Shown piece after piece: positions 23,801 to 36,200 of a DNA stretch of 64,000 bases (its first letter is position 1; the number at the start of each line of letters is the position of its first letter). The notes beneath the pieces were generated by a model. It saw only the letters and a list, made by a program, of their open reading frames with translations. It was not told the origin of the DNA and ran no database searches. This DNA is from Phanerodontia chrysosporium (lineage: Eukaryota; Basidiomycota; Agaricomycetes; Polyporales; Phanerochaetaceae). The translations under genes and the position numbers were made by a program. The stretch lies in the NCBI GenBank assembly GCA_001910725.1, contig MJGA01000003.1, positions 558,001-622,000 on the forward strand. The letters run 5' to 3'.

Positions 23801-24490
23801 TAATATTCTCAGTAAGCATTATCGCGCGTCTCTTCAACTTCTACTAACACCATTCAGTGATGTACGCCATGTGTAACTTGCACGATGTCACATGGTGTGT
23901 GATTTTCTGTCAAGTATCCCGTATATACTGAATCGCTCTACAGGGGTACAAAGGGTGACAACGGCGCTGTCAAGGATCTCGGTGGCGCTAAGAAGCTGAA
24001 GGACGCCGGCGGGAAAGAGATCATGGAAGTGGAACTGCCCACCGAGCGCGAGGATGTCGACCAGGTTTGGAATGCCTCACGGCAGGCCCTCTCCATGAAG
24101 CCCCCTGAGGAGAGGGAGCATCGTGATGCGGCCACAAAGCAAGCTGATCACGACAGGAATAGCAGAACTAATGTCGTCCTCGCATGGGTGGGAACAAACA
24201 TGTACGTGACTTCTGCTAGCGAAGTCTGCACATCGACTAATTTGTCAAATTCAGGTTCATGATCCTGGTATTCACCTCTACCGCGTTCACCAACTGGGTT
24301 AAGCAGCATGTTGCGATGACCGACGACGCCACCTTCAACCCCTATCTCACATTCCTATTCTTCGCCATGTATGTATCCTCACTCTCCTTGACAGCCAATT
24401 GCTCATCGACACAAATACAGGGCTGGCATGTCGGCCATGCGCTTTATCGGCTCGACTCTCTACCTGCTACTCCGTCTAATAGGTTTCTAG
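20847..24490 (+). CDS. chitin synthase, division 1 (class I-III type)
   Basis: This GT2 enzyme polymerises UDP-GlcNAc into chitin at the plasma membrane. The ATG at 20847 (gccATGG) opens [13 protein letters not shown] Pro/Gln/Tyr-rich cytosolic N-terminus is followed by the chitin synthase N-domain ([18 protein letters not shown]), the catalytic core ([59 protein letters not shown]) and several membrane segments up to [16 protein letters not shown] and TAG at 24488-24490. QRRRW and AEDR are the usual catalytic motifs. I count about 18 introns, most 50-60 nt. Near 20880 the frame moves from NNRG to [10 protein letters not shown], which needs a one-base extra or two-base missing correction in a GGG run; otherwise the start must lie elsewhere. 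The rest reads cleanly. Confidence 0.9.
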
Positions 24491-24867
24491 AGCCCCCTTC
24501 GCGATTTGGCCTTTTCTGTACTGTTATAATCGTTCCTCCCCCTGTCCCATAGCTGGTTCTTTGGTGCTCACGATTGCTGGAAAGCGTTTGTAACATTTAA
24601 GGGTTTGGGTTAAGAGCAATATACCTAGGTCTCGATAAGGGATCACCATAAATGAAGTCTTCGTCCGTATGTGATTCCCACGCCACGCTTGAGCAATCAT
24701 GGGGGTCATCCCCCGCTGCTTTCTGAGGCAACATCCTTACGTATAGTTTCACGTTCGCTCCTCTTCCGACAGACGTGTATTATTTATCATCCATACGTCC
24801 TATCGAGACACATCATCCTAACAATAAGATGACCAATATACTGTACGTCCAACTGAATAGAGTGCAA
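24491..24867. other. convergent 3' region
   Basis: 377 bases between the ends of the chitin synthase and enoyl-CoA hydratase genes. I see AT-rich 3' UTR-like sequence and no gene. Confidence 0.4.
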
Positions 24868-26029
24868 TCAAAGCTTTGCCGGATTCTTCCAGACAGGTTT
24901 CCCTTTCTGTGACACGATGAGTACCTCATGAGCAGATTGTATAAGGCCCATACCTGTGAGAAAGCCTTCAATCCCGCCTGACATGTGCATCAGCATCATG
25001 AACCTCGCGACAGATATACGCATCTGAATCTCACCTTAATGTTGTCGCTCCCGTAGACCCTGAGCATCTCCTTGGAGCGGGTATGAGCAACGACTACGTC
25101 TTCGACGTCACCGAGTTGGTTGGACAACATCAGGGCACGCTTAGTGGACTGAACGGAGTCAGGCGAGTTCCCCACAATCTCCTTCGCCCATTCAACGGCG
25201 GTCTTCAGGACGTCCGCCTTAGGAACGACCTTATTCACACTGTAGACAGTCAGCATCAACCACGAGTTGATACGCAGTAAGACATACAATCCAAATCGTG
25301 TAGCTGCCTCTTGAGCTGTGACATTTCTGCCAAGAAGGAGCATCTCGGCAGCGAGCTGGTGCCTAGCTACCCGAGCCAGCCTTGGTATCACTGGGAGTGG
25401 CATGTGGGTCAGCAGTATCACTGGGCAGATATTGAATAACACGCACCTCCCATGATGGCGACCACGCCGCGCTTGACCTCGGGAGTAGCGAATACTGCGT
25501 CCTCGCTAGCGATGACAATGTCGCAATTGAGCACCATCTCCGTCCCTCCGCCGTACGTCCCGCCGTTCACGGCTGCAATAATGGGCTTGCACCATGACTG
25601 CCTGCGTGAGATTGAGCCGAAGCCGTTCCGGTTCAGCTCGGCGTCCTTGCATTCGCTCTCGGGGGTCTTCGCAGAGTGTGCACGCTTGTTCCAACTGCGC
25701 TCATGCTGTGGTTAGGTCGGGACCTGTACGAATCGGCAATATGACTCACGCGATGAGGTCTGCACCTGCACAGAAAGCGCGGCCTTCGCCAGTGATGATG
25801 GAAACCCTGGCAAGACTTGGTCAATGTGGCGCAATGCGCTGCATGTGTGCGGTACTTACCAGATGCTAGGCTCCTCTTCGACCCATGTCAAGACCCTGTC
25901 AATGTCCGCTTCCATCGTTGGCGTCATGGCATTCAGGGCTTTGGGCCTATTCAATGTGAGTAGCAGGATATGTTCCGCCGGGAACGAGACCTTGATCTCG
26001 TTGGAGTGCTGGGGGACTTGGTACTGCAT
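24868..26029 (-). CDS. enoyl-CoA hydratase/isomerase, probably peroxisomal
   Basis: Members of the crotonase family hydrate or isomerise enoyl-CoA thioesters. The start at 26029 opens MQYQVPQHSNEIKVSF, and six or seven exons lead to PVWKNPAKL and TGA at 24870-24868. Family marks are LLTLNRPKALNAMTP, the oxyanion-hole segment GRAFCAGADL, and NGGTYGGGTEMVLNCDIVI with the first catalytic Glu, followed by FATPEVKRGVVAIMG with the second Glu. The C-terminal tripeptide AKL fits a type 1 peroxisomal targeting signal, and no mitochondrial presequence is visible, so a role in peroxisomal fatty-acid oxidation is likely. The precise substrate cannot be told from sequence. Small terminal exons near 24990 and 24930 were chosen because they join in frame with consensus ends. 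Confidence 0.85.
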
Positions 26030-26463
26030 CCTGGTAGACAGCTAGCGACGTCCGAACGAAGGGAACAAGCAGCCCTGAATGGTGTCGAGGGGACCTTTGT
26101 GACGGCACACGGCAACTCCTGACAGGCCGGAAACCGTGTAGTACGCGCTGTTCTCGTAGTTAGCGGCTTGCGCTCGGAAATCAAGGCCTCGGTTTTATGA
26201 TTCACGAGCCTTTAAGGCTGAACCGCCGGTAAGCCAAGATCTCGGCTAGCGTCCAATGAGAGGGTCATGTCTGAGCACGATGAAGAATGCCGATTCGCAA
26301 GACAGGAGCTGACGAAGGATCTCGAAGGACTGGTTGTTTGCAAAGATGCATACCAGCGCTGATATGGAGTTAGGGTTAGGGCAGTTTCATCACGGACTTC
26401 TCGCCCGTCGTCACGAACGGACTCAGGAAGGAGTGTGCATCGGGTTGAAGCCTAACTTCTAAA
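26030..26463. other. intergenic region with two TTAGGG units
   Basis: 434 bases upstream of the enoyl-CoA hydratase gene and downstream of the methyltransferase gene. It contains TTAGGGTTAGGG at 26370-26381, two copies of the fungal telomere unit, which may be chance. No coding feature is visible. Confidence 0.4.
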
Positions 26464-27503
26464 CTAATCCTTGAGATAGAACTCCCAGGTTCTGTCCTCT
26501 CCCCCTTGCCCAGTAGTGCCTGTACCATGTGCACGCTCTCCTTTGGTCATCTTATGCTGATAGCCCTTCCATAGACTACGGTGGAATACAAAGGATCGAA
26601 GTTGCACATATGATGGGTTGACAGCACCGCCTGATTTCGGCGGCGGCGGCGTCTTGGCCAGTCGGGGGAGATCCCTGAAGCATAGAACGTCAATGTGTGT
26701 ACTGGAAGGACGTCAGTAACATGTACTGACCATAGTGTATACGGAGCAACGTTCCTCAGTGTGACAAGTATGGTTCCGCGAGTCTCAGCGGGACCAGAGC
26801 TCTCAGCTTCGTCAGCCGAATTGCCATCTTCCTGGTCCGAGTCCTCTGATCGCTTCTTCTTACGCAAGGTCAAGGAAGGGACGGGTCCCCGCTTGAGAAG
26901 GTGAGCAGCCGATCTCAAGAAACCCAACAAGAGCACCTGATTGCTAAGGATATTGCGATCCTGGTCAGCGATGCCCTTCCCTGATCACCTGAGTGAATTG
27001 ACTGCATTAACGCAAACAACAGAGTACATACCCGCATGAGGAAAGTTCCACATGACTTTGTCAAATTTGCGATTCCGTAGAGCAGCAATTTTCTCAAGCT
27101 TTGTAGCATCTATACCGAAGAGGACTTCTGCGCCCTTGGCTCGGATCTCCTCCACTATGGCTCGTGCCTCGGGGTATTTCTCGAAGCACTCAGCTTCGGC
27201 ATCATAAGCTGTGGCTGTGACATTGCTGGCGGGGAGATATTGCAATGCAGCGGGTGGCTCGCAAACGAGTGCGCGTGCGAAGGAGAAATTGCCTTCTCCA
27301 ATGAGTAGTATTCTGTCGGTCGGTTTGAACGGCAATGTAACTGGAGGGGCAGTCGCTCTCGCTTTGCCCTTGACGTCTCTCGTCGACGGCGTCTTCTTTC
27401 CGCGTTGCTCAGCAACCTGAGCAGCTTGTATCGCATCCTGTTTCTTCTTGAGACGTATCTGCTGGGAGGACAGCGCTGATTTGAGAGAGGCCTTTTTTGC
27501 CAT
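26464..27503 (-). CDS. BMT5: 25S rRNA uridine-N3 methyltransferase-like (Bmt5 family)
   Basis: Bmt5 methylates a uridine of 25S rRNA in the nucleolus using S-adenosylmethionine. The start at 27503 opens MAKKASLKSALSSQQ with a Lys-rich tail that fits nucleolar targeting. The Rossmann core shows DRILLIGEGNFSFARAL (SAM loop), VTATAYDAEAECFEKYP, VLFGIDATKLEK and FDKVMWNFPHAGKGI, then DQDRNILSNQVLLLGFLRSA. A charged insert (KKKRSEDSDQEDGNS) precedes GTILVTLRNVAPYTLWDL, and the C-terminus YQHKMTKGERAHGTG ends with WEFYLKD and TAG at 26466-26464. Two introns are clear, after PHAG and inside the Trp of YTLW. These motifs are those of the DUF2431 family. It diverges from RAMP4 across about 190 bases. 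Confidence 0.85.
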
Positions 27504-27559
27504 CGTGGGCGTTGCGGAGTGATCTGAACGAGATCCATCGGGAGGCCTTCGGGTTCCAA

Positions 27560-27612
27560 AATAGGACAACGGTAACGTGGTGCAGGCGCCTACCGTGCTA
27601 GACACGTCGCTT
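27560..27612 (+). promoter_or_regulatory. ACGTG-core sites in the Bmt5/RAMP4 divergent promoter
   Basis: AACGTGG at 27574-27580 and ACACGTC at 27602-27608 lie about 90-120 bases before the RAMP4 start. ACGTG is the core bound by bZIP regulators of the unfolded protein response (Hac1/XBP1 type), and RAMP4 is a known UPR target in other eukaryotes. Short motifs like this arise by chance, so this is weak. Confidence 0.25.
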
Positions 27613-27694
27613 GGGCAATCCAGGAGTTGTCTCATCACCACCAAGCCCACATATACCCAGTCGCTCCTTTTACCCAAACAAGTGCCCGGTAAAC

Positions 27695-27995
27695 ATGGTG
27701 CGTTGTGCCGCCACGCTCAAGTCATCTTTTAACTCATGGCTGGTGCGCTAGCCGACCGAATTCGAAATGCGCCAGAGGAACGCCCAGTTCGCGAATAGGG
27801 CACGAGCTGGCAAGAACCCAGTCAAGCAATCTCGTCAGGAGAAGCTTGCAAAGCGGAGCCCAATAAGCTTGTGGGCATTGGGAGCTATCTTGTTTGTTGT
27901 CGTGGGTGGTGGTACGTCTACCCGCAACTCGTCTGACATCGCCTGACCTCCTTTATACAGTTATCTTTGAGCTGCTGAGACTCATCTTCATGTAA
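27695..27995 (+). CDS. RAMP4/SERP1/Ysy6-like tail-anchored ER protein
   Basis: RAMP4 proteins are about 65-residue tail-anchored factors that associate with the Sec61 translocon and help membrane proteins under ER stress. The reading RQRNAQFANRARAGKNP, then KLAKRSPISLWALGAIL, and the final IFELLRLIFM with TAA at 27993-27995 is diagnostic. One intron splits the membrane anchor at GGV (about 27911-27959). An internal ATG at 27767 could start the protein, but a better model uses ATG 27695-27697 as a one-codon first exon, followed by intron 27698-27751 (gtgcgt...ctag), giving MPTEFEMRQRNAQ. That length matches the family better. The gene was found by reading small frames and is easily missed. It diverges from the Bmt5-like gene. 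Confidence 0.8.
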
Positions 27996-28088
27996 CCCCG
28001 CATACACATGGCTGGACGAAGCAACCCAAAATCATCTGGATTCTCACTGTATAACAAGGGCCTCATCAGTATCTAGTCGCACTCGCTA

Positions 28089-29962
<1,874 letters not shown>

Positions 29963-30358
29963 GGTAGTCGGTACAAACTCAAGGCACAGACACAGAAAGG
30001 TATACCAACAGGCAGGGATATGGGAGCTTAAGAGTCAGCAGCGATGATGGTTCAGGTCCACACTTCGTGGTGGGCCAAGTGCAAGGTGCATTAGTCCAAT
30101 CCTCACACGCGCCCAACATGCGCCGAAAGCAATCCCAACGTTCAACTGCACATTAGACCCTATCTACGTAGTTCTCTACTTTACGCTTTGTCTGCGATGC
30201 ATAGGCAATGGCAATTGCGAGAATGGCAGCTTTGAACGGTCCGTCGCGAGGATACAATGCCATTAGGTATGCGCCAGAAGCTACGGGTACCAGTCGGGAG
30301 TACCGGGTCTAAGAGTCTTATGTAGGAGGAAAGAACGCCAATGTAGGGTGTACTCTCA
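29963..30358. other. intergenic, promoter side of the WD40 gene
   Basis: 396 bases between the WD40 gene start and the 3' end of the ATP synthase e gene, both on the minus strand. No coding feature is visible. Confidence 0.4.
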
Positions 30359-30748
30359 TTATTTTGACTCGCTCTCCCACTTCGCGATGAGCTTCTCGAG
30401 GTCGAATCGCGGGTCTTCCGGATCTGTGACGACTAGCGCGAAGCATTCAGCACGACGAGCACAGTGCTTGAGTCATCGGAAAGACCTACCACCGTCCTTG
30501 GAGACCTCCTGCTTCTTCTTCCATGCCTCCTTCGCCTTTGCAATTAGGTGCTCACGCTCGTGGATAGCCTGCTGCTTCTTCTCCTCATCATGCGCTTTTT
30601 GCAACGAGCGGCGGTGTGCAATACCGTAGAAGACACCTGACACAAGAGCAGTGTAGCGTACAACCTAGAGAATAGTATTCTGCGTTAAAGCTGCCACTCA
30701 TGAAGACGTAGAACCCTTCGGACGTACGTTCACAGTGGAGGAGGCCAT
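30359..30748 (-). CDS. mitochondrial ATP synthase subunit e
   Basis: Subunit e (Tim11/Atp21) is a small inner-membrane protein needed for dimerisation of F1Fo ATP synthase and for cristae shape. The start at 30748 opens MASSTVN, and after an intron come VVRYTALVSGVFYGIAHRR (single membrane segment with a GxxxG-like VSGVFYG), then SLQKAHDEEKKQQA, a charged helix likely to be coiled coil. The end is DPEDPRFDLEKLIAK-WESESK with TAA at 30361-30359. A second intron follows KDG. The length of about 93 residues is normal for the family, and the small exons are joined in frame by consensus splice sites. Confidence 0.85.
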
Positions 30749-31384
30749 GTCTTCGCCTGCTTAGTTCCGACCCAACGAGTGTGGTATGGGCTAGAGGGGA
30801 GAGATAGAGGGCCAAACATTAGGAAGCGGCGTCAGGTGTCTATACGGTGATACTCACAGGCGACTCAGAGGGCCGAGGGATGGGGTGATTCGGAGAAGGT
30901 GAGGTTCGCTGCCGCGAGAAGGAACGTCGGGGTCGCCCGCCAGAGTGTCATCACGTGCATCCTTCCGGGGTGGCGCCCAACGGTGAACTTCGTCTCCTCT
31001 CTGGCTCTTGCCTCTCGCAGAAAATACGTACTCGGCCGTTACGTGTGTAGAAGCTTCCTGTTCTCGTATAGCCTCGTTCCGTGATTGTTTTGGAGTCGCG
31101 TTGTCCTCGGACTGCAATGGGAGATTCCCCTGGCAGCGAACGGTGTAGGAATGGAATCCTTTCTAGGCATGTCTGGGTTGTAGGGTCAAAACCTGCAGAA
31201 TTCTAGTCCTTGTGCGTATTTTTCCGGTCTTGTACCAGCCTTGCTGCGAAACACCAGCGCTCTGGTGGTGTTGCAATTTGGGCTGGTTGTCGCTTGATGT
31301 CAGTGATTGCTCCTCTCACTGGCAAGCGTTGTCCTCGACCGAAGGCTGCTATGAGCTGAATACGGACAGCTCCTAAAAGCAACA
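30749..31384. other. divergent intergenic region
   Basis: 636 bases between the minus-strand ATP synthase e gene and the plus-strand Ies4-like gene, so both promoters should lie here. An 87-codon minus frame (31117-30854) and a 61-codon plus frame overlap but have no support as genes. Confidence 0.4.
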
Positions 31385-32890
31385 ATGGGCCCGAATTTCC
31401 GCGCCTCTCCCTGGATCCCCTACGAACCCAACGGTGAAACACAGCAAGACCACTCTCGTCCCGACGTCCGCTTTCGCAACATGAACGAGGACGTCGATAT
31501 GGATGCCCCACAGATTTCGACACTTAGGGAGGAGGAAACACCCGAACCTCAACCCAGCCAAACAAAATTCCGCGTCAAGCTTCTCATGAACGAGAACAAG
31601 CCTCGCGCTGGTCCACCCCCTGGTCCTTCCGCGAGGAAGGAGGAGCCTCAGGCCGAATCGGAGGACGACGATGAGGAGGACGACGACGAAGAGGACCAAC
31701 TCATCGACGACGACGACGACGAGCCTCGAGCTGACGCCCCCACCACCACCGTCTCTGCGCCAGTCCCTACCGAGAAACGGGGAGCTGGCGCCAAGCGCGG
31801 CACTGGTGCGACCGGCAGGGGAAGAGGAAGAGGGCGCGGAGGAAAGGCTCGAGCAGGGGTTGCTCGCACAGGTGCGTGCTCTGACTGTCGTTATGTCGTC
31901 GGCATGACCAAAGGTCTTCTCCTTAGACGTGGCTCCGATTCTAATATCTGGTACAACTACCAGCACCGACGGTCTTGGAACTATAACTATTCCAGCCAAC
32001 GGTTCCATCTCCGCGTCCGGTATCAGCCCACCCAGAAAACGGGGAGGCGCACCAAAGGCTGCCGGACAGCGTGCCCCTCGCAAGCGTGCTCCGAAGTAAG
32101 CTTTCTCACTGAGTGAAGTATTATGTTCACGCCATTAATTCCATGACCAGGACCACGAAGGCGATTCCGTCGCATATGAGATTTGACGATAATACGTTCA
32201 GTGACGGTACGCCGCTATCACGAAGCTCCTGGATTATATTCATTGATGTTGTGTGCAGTATATCCAGGAACTGGGGCTTCAACACCACCTCTTGACGAAC
32301 AGAGTCCCCACTTCGATGAGCTGCCACTATCTAGTCACAATATTTCCATGGTACCTACGCCGGTGGATGAGGATATCAGTCTGGAAGGCGTCCCCCTTCC
32401 TTCATACCCCCTCCCGACCAAGCCGTTCCCTGTGCTCCCGGCTCCAAAGATCCCGACTGGTCTGGCACCCGTCATGCCACTCGACAAGAGCGGCAAGAAA
32501 GTCCGCAAATGGCGTCAGGCCCAGCGTGAGGTCAGGGGTATCGCTGGTGGGCGATGGTTCGCGAAAACTTGGATCGGGGATAAGGAATCCGAGTTCGCGG
32601 CCGCGCACGCTGTTCAGCCTCCACCTATCCCGGCTGCCACGCAGGCGACCGCCCTCGCTATGATTGGAGGCGGTGAACTTTTGCCTGGTATGGGCGCGTT
32701 GCCCATTTCCAGGTTGACAGGGGCGACTTCTGGCCGGGGAAGAGGCAGAGGTGGATTCGCCACTGGCTCGTCTTCGCGCGCACAGTCCGCTGGTGCGGAC
32801 TCCATCTCTGCCCCGAAGAAGCGTGCTACGCAACCATCATCCCTGGCAGATACCCCCATTTCAATGTCTGGCCTTGATCCTATGCTCTGA
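31385..32890 (+). CDS. basic/acidic nuclear protein, possible INO80 subunit Ies4-like
   Basis: The ATG at 31385 opens MGPNFRASPWIPYEPNG. After a KFRVKLLMNENKP segment comes an acidic run of Asp/Glu (about residues 95-118), then a Gly/Arg-rich block (GRGRGRGRGGKARAG). Two AT-hook-like basic stretches follow (PPRKRGGAPK and APRKRAPK). A conserved-looking core includes YPGTGASTPPLDE, LPLPAPK-type Pro-rich sequence, and LDKSGKKVRKWRQAQREVRG followed by IAGGRWFAKTW. It ends SMSGLDPML with TGA at 32888-32890. Three introns are clear. The core recalls, from memory, the Ies4 (DUF1711) family of INO80 chromatin-remodelling subunits (LDRSGKPCRKW...FTG). I am not sure of that assignment. The composition strongly suggests a chromatin-bound nuclear protein. 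Confidence 0.6.
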
Positions 32891-33212
32891 TGCTTTCTTG
32901 ACCGCTTTGCGCATGCTATTTATCACCCGTTCGCAACGTATGTACTGCTTGTAATGCCGTGCTAGTCTCGCAGTCAGAGAAGTCTGTGTAATTGTTGGAA
33001 TATAATGCCTTCCTATATGATTCGTAGGTTGTTCGAAACATCGAATAGGGCTCATCATGACGGGACTGGAGCGCGTTCGCTCGCGTCTGCGGACGTGATT
33101 CCACGTGCGCGCTTCAGTGCCTAGTGCACAGCGATAGTGACTTCGCTCTCGACTCTCATTCTCTTCTCTTCCACTCTCTTGACCGGTGTGGAAGTATAAC
33201 CTGCACGTCGGA
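32891..33212. other. intergenic, promoter of Dop1
   Basis: 322 bases between two plus-strand genes. A CT-rich stretch (ctctcgactctcattctctt and onward, about 33145-33180) lies just before the Dop1 start, as is common in fungal promoters. A minus-strand open frame across 33424-32861 is a by-product. Confidence 0.4.
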
Positions 33213-36200
33213 ATGTCAACAGGTGGTCCATCCACGTCAGATGGTGCCTCCTCAGATCTGTACGCGAAACTGGGTGTAGCTGCGTCTGGAGGTACGCGAC
33301 CCTTCTCTCCTGTACCGCGTCGTTGCTGAGGCGAATTTCCAGCCATTCCGCCAGCGTATGCTAATGACCCTAAGTACAAAAAGTACACGCAACAAGTCGA
33401 AAAGTGTCTGTCTTCATTCGACAATGTTCACGAATGGGCGGACTTTATCTCATTCTTGAAGCAATTGCTCAAGGTCTGTGTGGCATCATATCTACGGGTC
33501 ATATGGTCTTACAACTATGCCAGACTCTTCAAGCGTACATGCAGTTCAAGGAAATTCCACGCAAGGTCATCGTAGCGAAGCGATTGTCACAATGCCTCAA
33601 CCCCGCACTGCCCACAGGAGTCCATCAGCGAGCCCTGGACGTGTACGCACACATACTAGCGGTCTTGGGGGTGCGTGCAAAGCTATATGAACCACTGAAG
33701 CTGTCTCTTGACATGGGTGTCAGTCCGAAGGCTTGCTGCGCGATCTCGCTCTCTGGTCTTCAGGGCTCTTTCCGTTCTTCGAATACGCAGCCACGTCGGT
33801 CAAGGTAAGCCCAGTGCTCGCGAAGCTAGTTGCTTTCATTCAAGACTCCCCCAGCCCACCCTCCTGACTCTGTTCGACACGCATTACCTTCCTCTGCAAG
33901 GCGGACTGCGTCCGATCATGAAGTCATTCATTCTCGCTCTACTACCCGGCTTGGAAGAAGAGAACGGCGAGTTCTTCGAGAAGGTCCTTGGCCTCTTGGA
34001 CCGTTTGTCTGGGACAGTATCGCCTTCATTCTTCCTCCAGAACATCTGGCTCGCCATGTTAACATCTCCCTCCTCGCGAGGTAGCGCTCTCAACTTCCTT
34101 TCGAGGAGGTTACCCAAACTCAGGCCCGACGAAGGTATTTTGCTGCATAGGCTGAACATGCTATAAAGTTGGCTCATAGAGACGTGTCAGATATCACCGC
34201 CATAGTCGGCCGAGATATTGGCCTCATGATTAGAGCGGTGGCTGCTGCTCTTGAGGATGATGACTCCCTCGTACGGCGAGGAGCGCTGGACATCCTTTGC
34301 CAGTCGTTACCACTCGACAGCATCGCAGTGAAGAACGCTCCTGTGGAAGACCGTTCTATTCTCATGCGCTCCGCCACTAGCGTGGTACTACGCAGGGATC
34401 TAGCTTTGAACCGTCGCCTGTACCATTGGTTATTGAGCGCGGATGAGAACAGTCAACAGCAAATACAGTACTTCAACGCCTACGGTCTTCCGTTACTTAC
34501 AAAGACTCTCAGGGTGAGTGTTAGCTGCACACTACCGCTTGTTCAGCTAACAGAAGTGCTTACAGGAAGACATCTTCAGCCCCTCTCCTGAATATACACC
34601 GTCGCGTCCCTTCAAAATATTTATTTCTTTACTGGACAAGTGGGAAATCGGGGCGCCCCTGACCGAAGCACTCGTATTCGACGCTTTCCGTGCTCTGAAG
34701 CAATGCATTGAGTCGGGGACTGATCTGAGCGATGAGGTCGGTTGCTGTAGCATCTCGCATTGCTTACACTGACGTGATGTAGATGTCCATGACTGCAAGC
34801 ACGCTCTACGAGGCCGTGGAACCTCTTGCCTTGTGGAAGCAGCTTCTCAATGCCGTGATTGCTGATGTATGCGCTGAGGAGGACCGTCACGAGGGTATTC
34901 GGATGGTAGCATATATCGTCGCTACCTTCCATTCGCATGACGAAGAGATAGAGGCTATTCACCTCCCGATGTGTTTGTCGGCGACGCTGGAAGTGCTAGT
35001 GGTGAGTTTCCGTAATCGTTTGTCCACACTGAATAATAATCTCACCGTTACAGACTTGCGCAAAGGCGAAACCTGGCCATATGTTTCGTAATTCGTCCAT
35101 GGAGTGCCTCGCATTCCTGCACGAAGTCTCGAAGCATATAAGAACAGTCTATCTGAAGGAATGGCCTCGCATAACGGGCGATGATGCAGCGGCACCCACG
35201 CATCACAACGCGTATGCTTTGGCTTGCGCTTTCTACGGTCTCGAGCCTCTCCCAGGCACCGTGGTGGAAAGAGAGGCAACTTCCCCACTTACGGTTGTCT
35301 TCGATGACCTAACCAGTCTCAGCATGTACTCTGCAAAGGCGCTCTCATCTTCTCCGGCAACACTTTCGATCCGAGAAACCTTCGTCAAGTCTCTCAGGCT
35401 GTTAAAGGGCATGGCGCAGCAACTACAAGCATCTGCCGATCAAGTAGTGACCTTGACTTGGTCACCAGATGAATGGCTATCGACAGTGTTAGATTGCATC
35501 AAGAGCGAGGTATTTGCTTGTATTCATTGTAACTTTCATAAGCCGACAGTGACCAGGCTACAGTGTTCCCGGTATTAGACAACGCAGTATCTGCGGTGAT
35601 CACACTGCATGAGACTCCTTGTCTAGCGCCAAAGCTATCCATTGACAAGCGGGCGACCTTGTCGGCGTTGGGCATTCCTGTAAGTACTCAAATGTCTATA
35701 CAGCGGTCTAATCCAACCGCACACAGCTGTTGAGATATCTTCGTCCGTCGTGGTCATCATATCACCAGCGTGCTGTCAATCTCATATGGGCCCTCGAGAA
35801 TGCTGCCGGTTCTCAGCCAATCGTTGCCATAATATCTCAGAGCCTAACATCGCAAGACTCGCTGGAAGTGCGACAGGCTTGTGAGGCCTTTGGGGTTCTA
35901 TGGCGACTATCAGGTAATTACGCGGCCCTTTTGACACAACAATCTATTGACGGCTTCGCTAGATGACAACGCAGCCCTCGGCTTCAGGCTGAAAGTACCC
36001 ATGATGATAGTCCTGGATACACTAAAGAGCGACGATCCAAATCTACGGCGCATTGGCGAGACGTGGATGAGGTGCAGCCTCAAGAGCTACTTGCGGTACG
36101 TCGGTCTCTCACTAAATCAATATTGAAGTAATTGACGATCCCTTCAGCATCCTGGACCCCGTGATATATGATCTATGCGATCCTAGCATACGACGATCAG

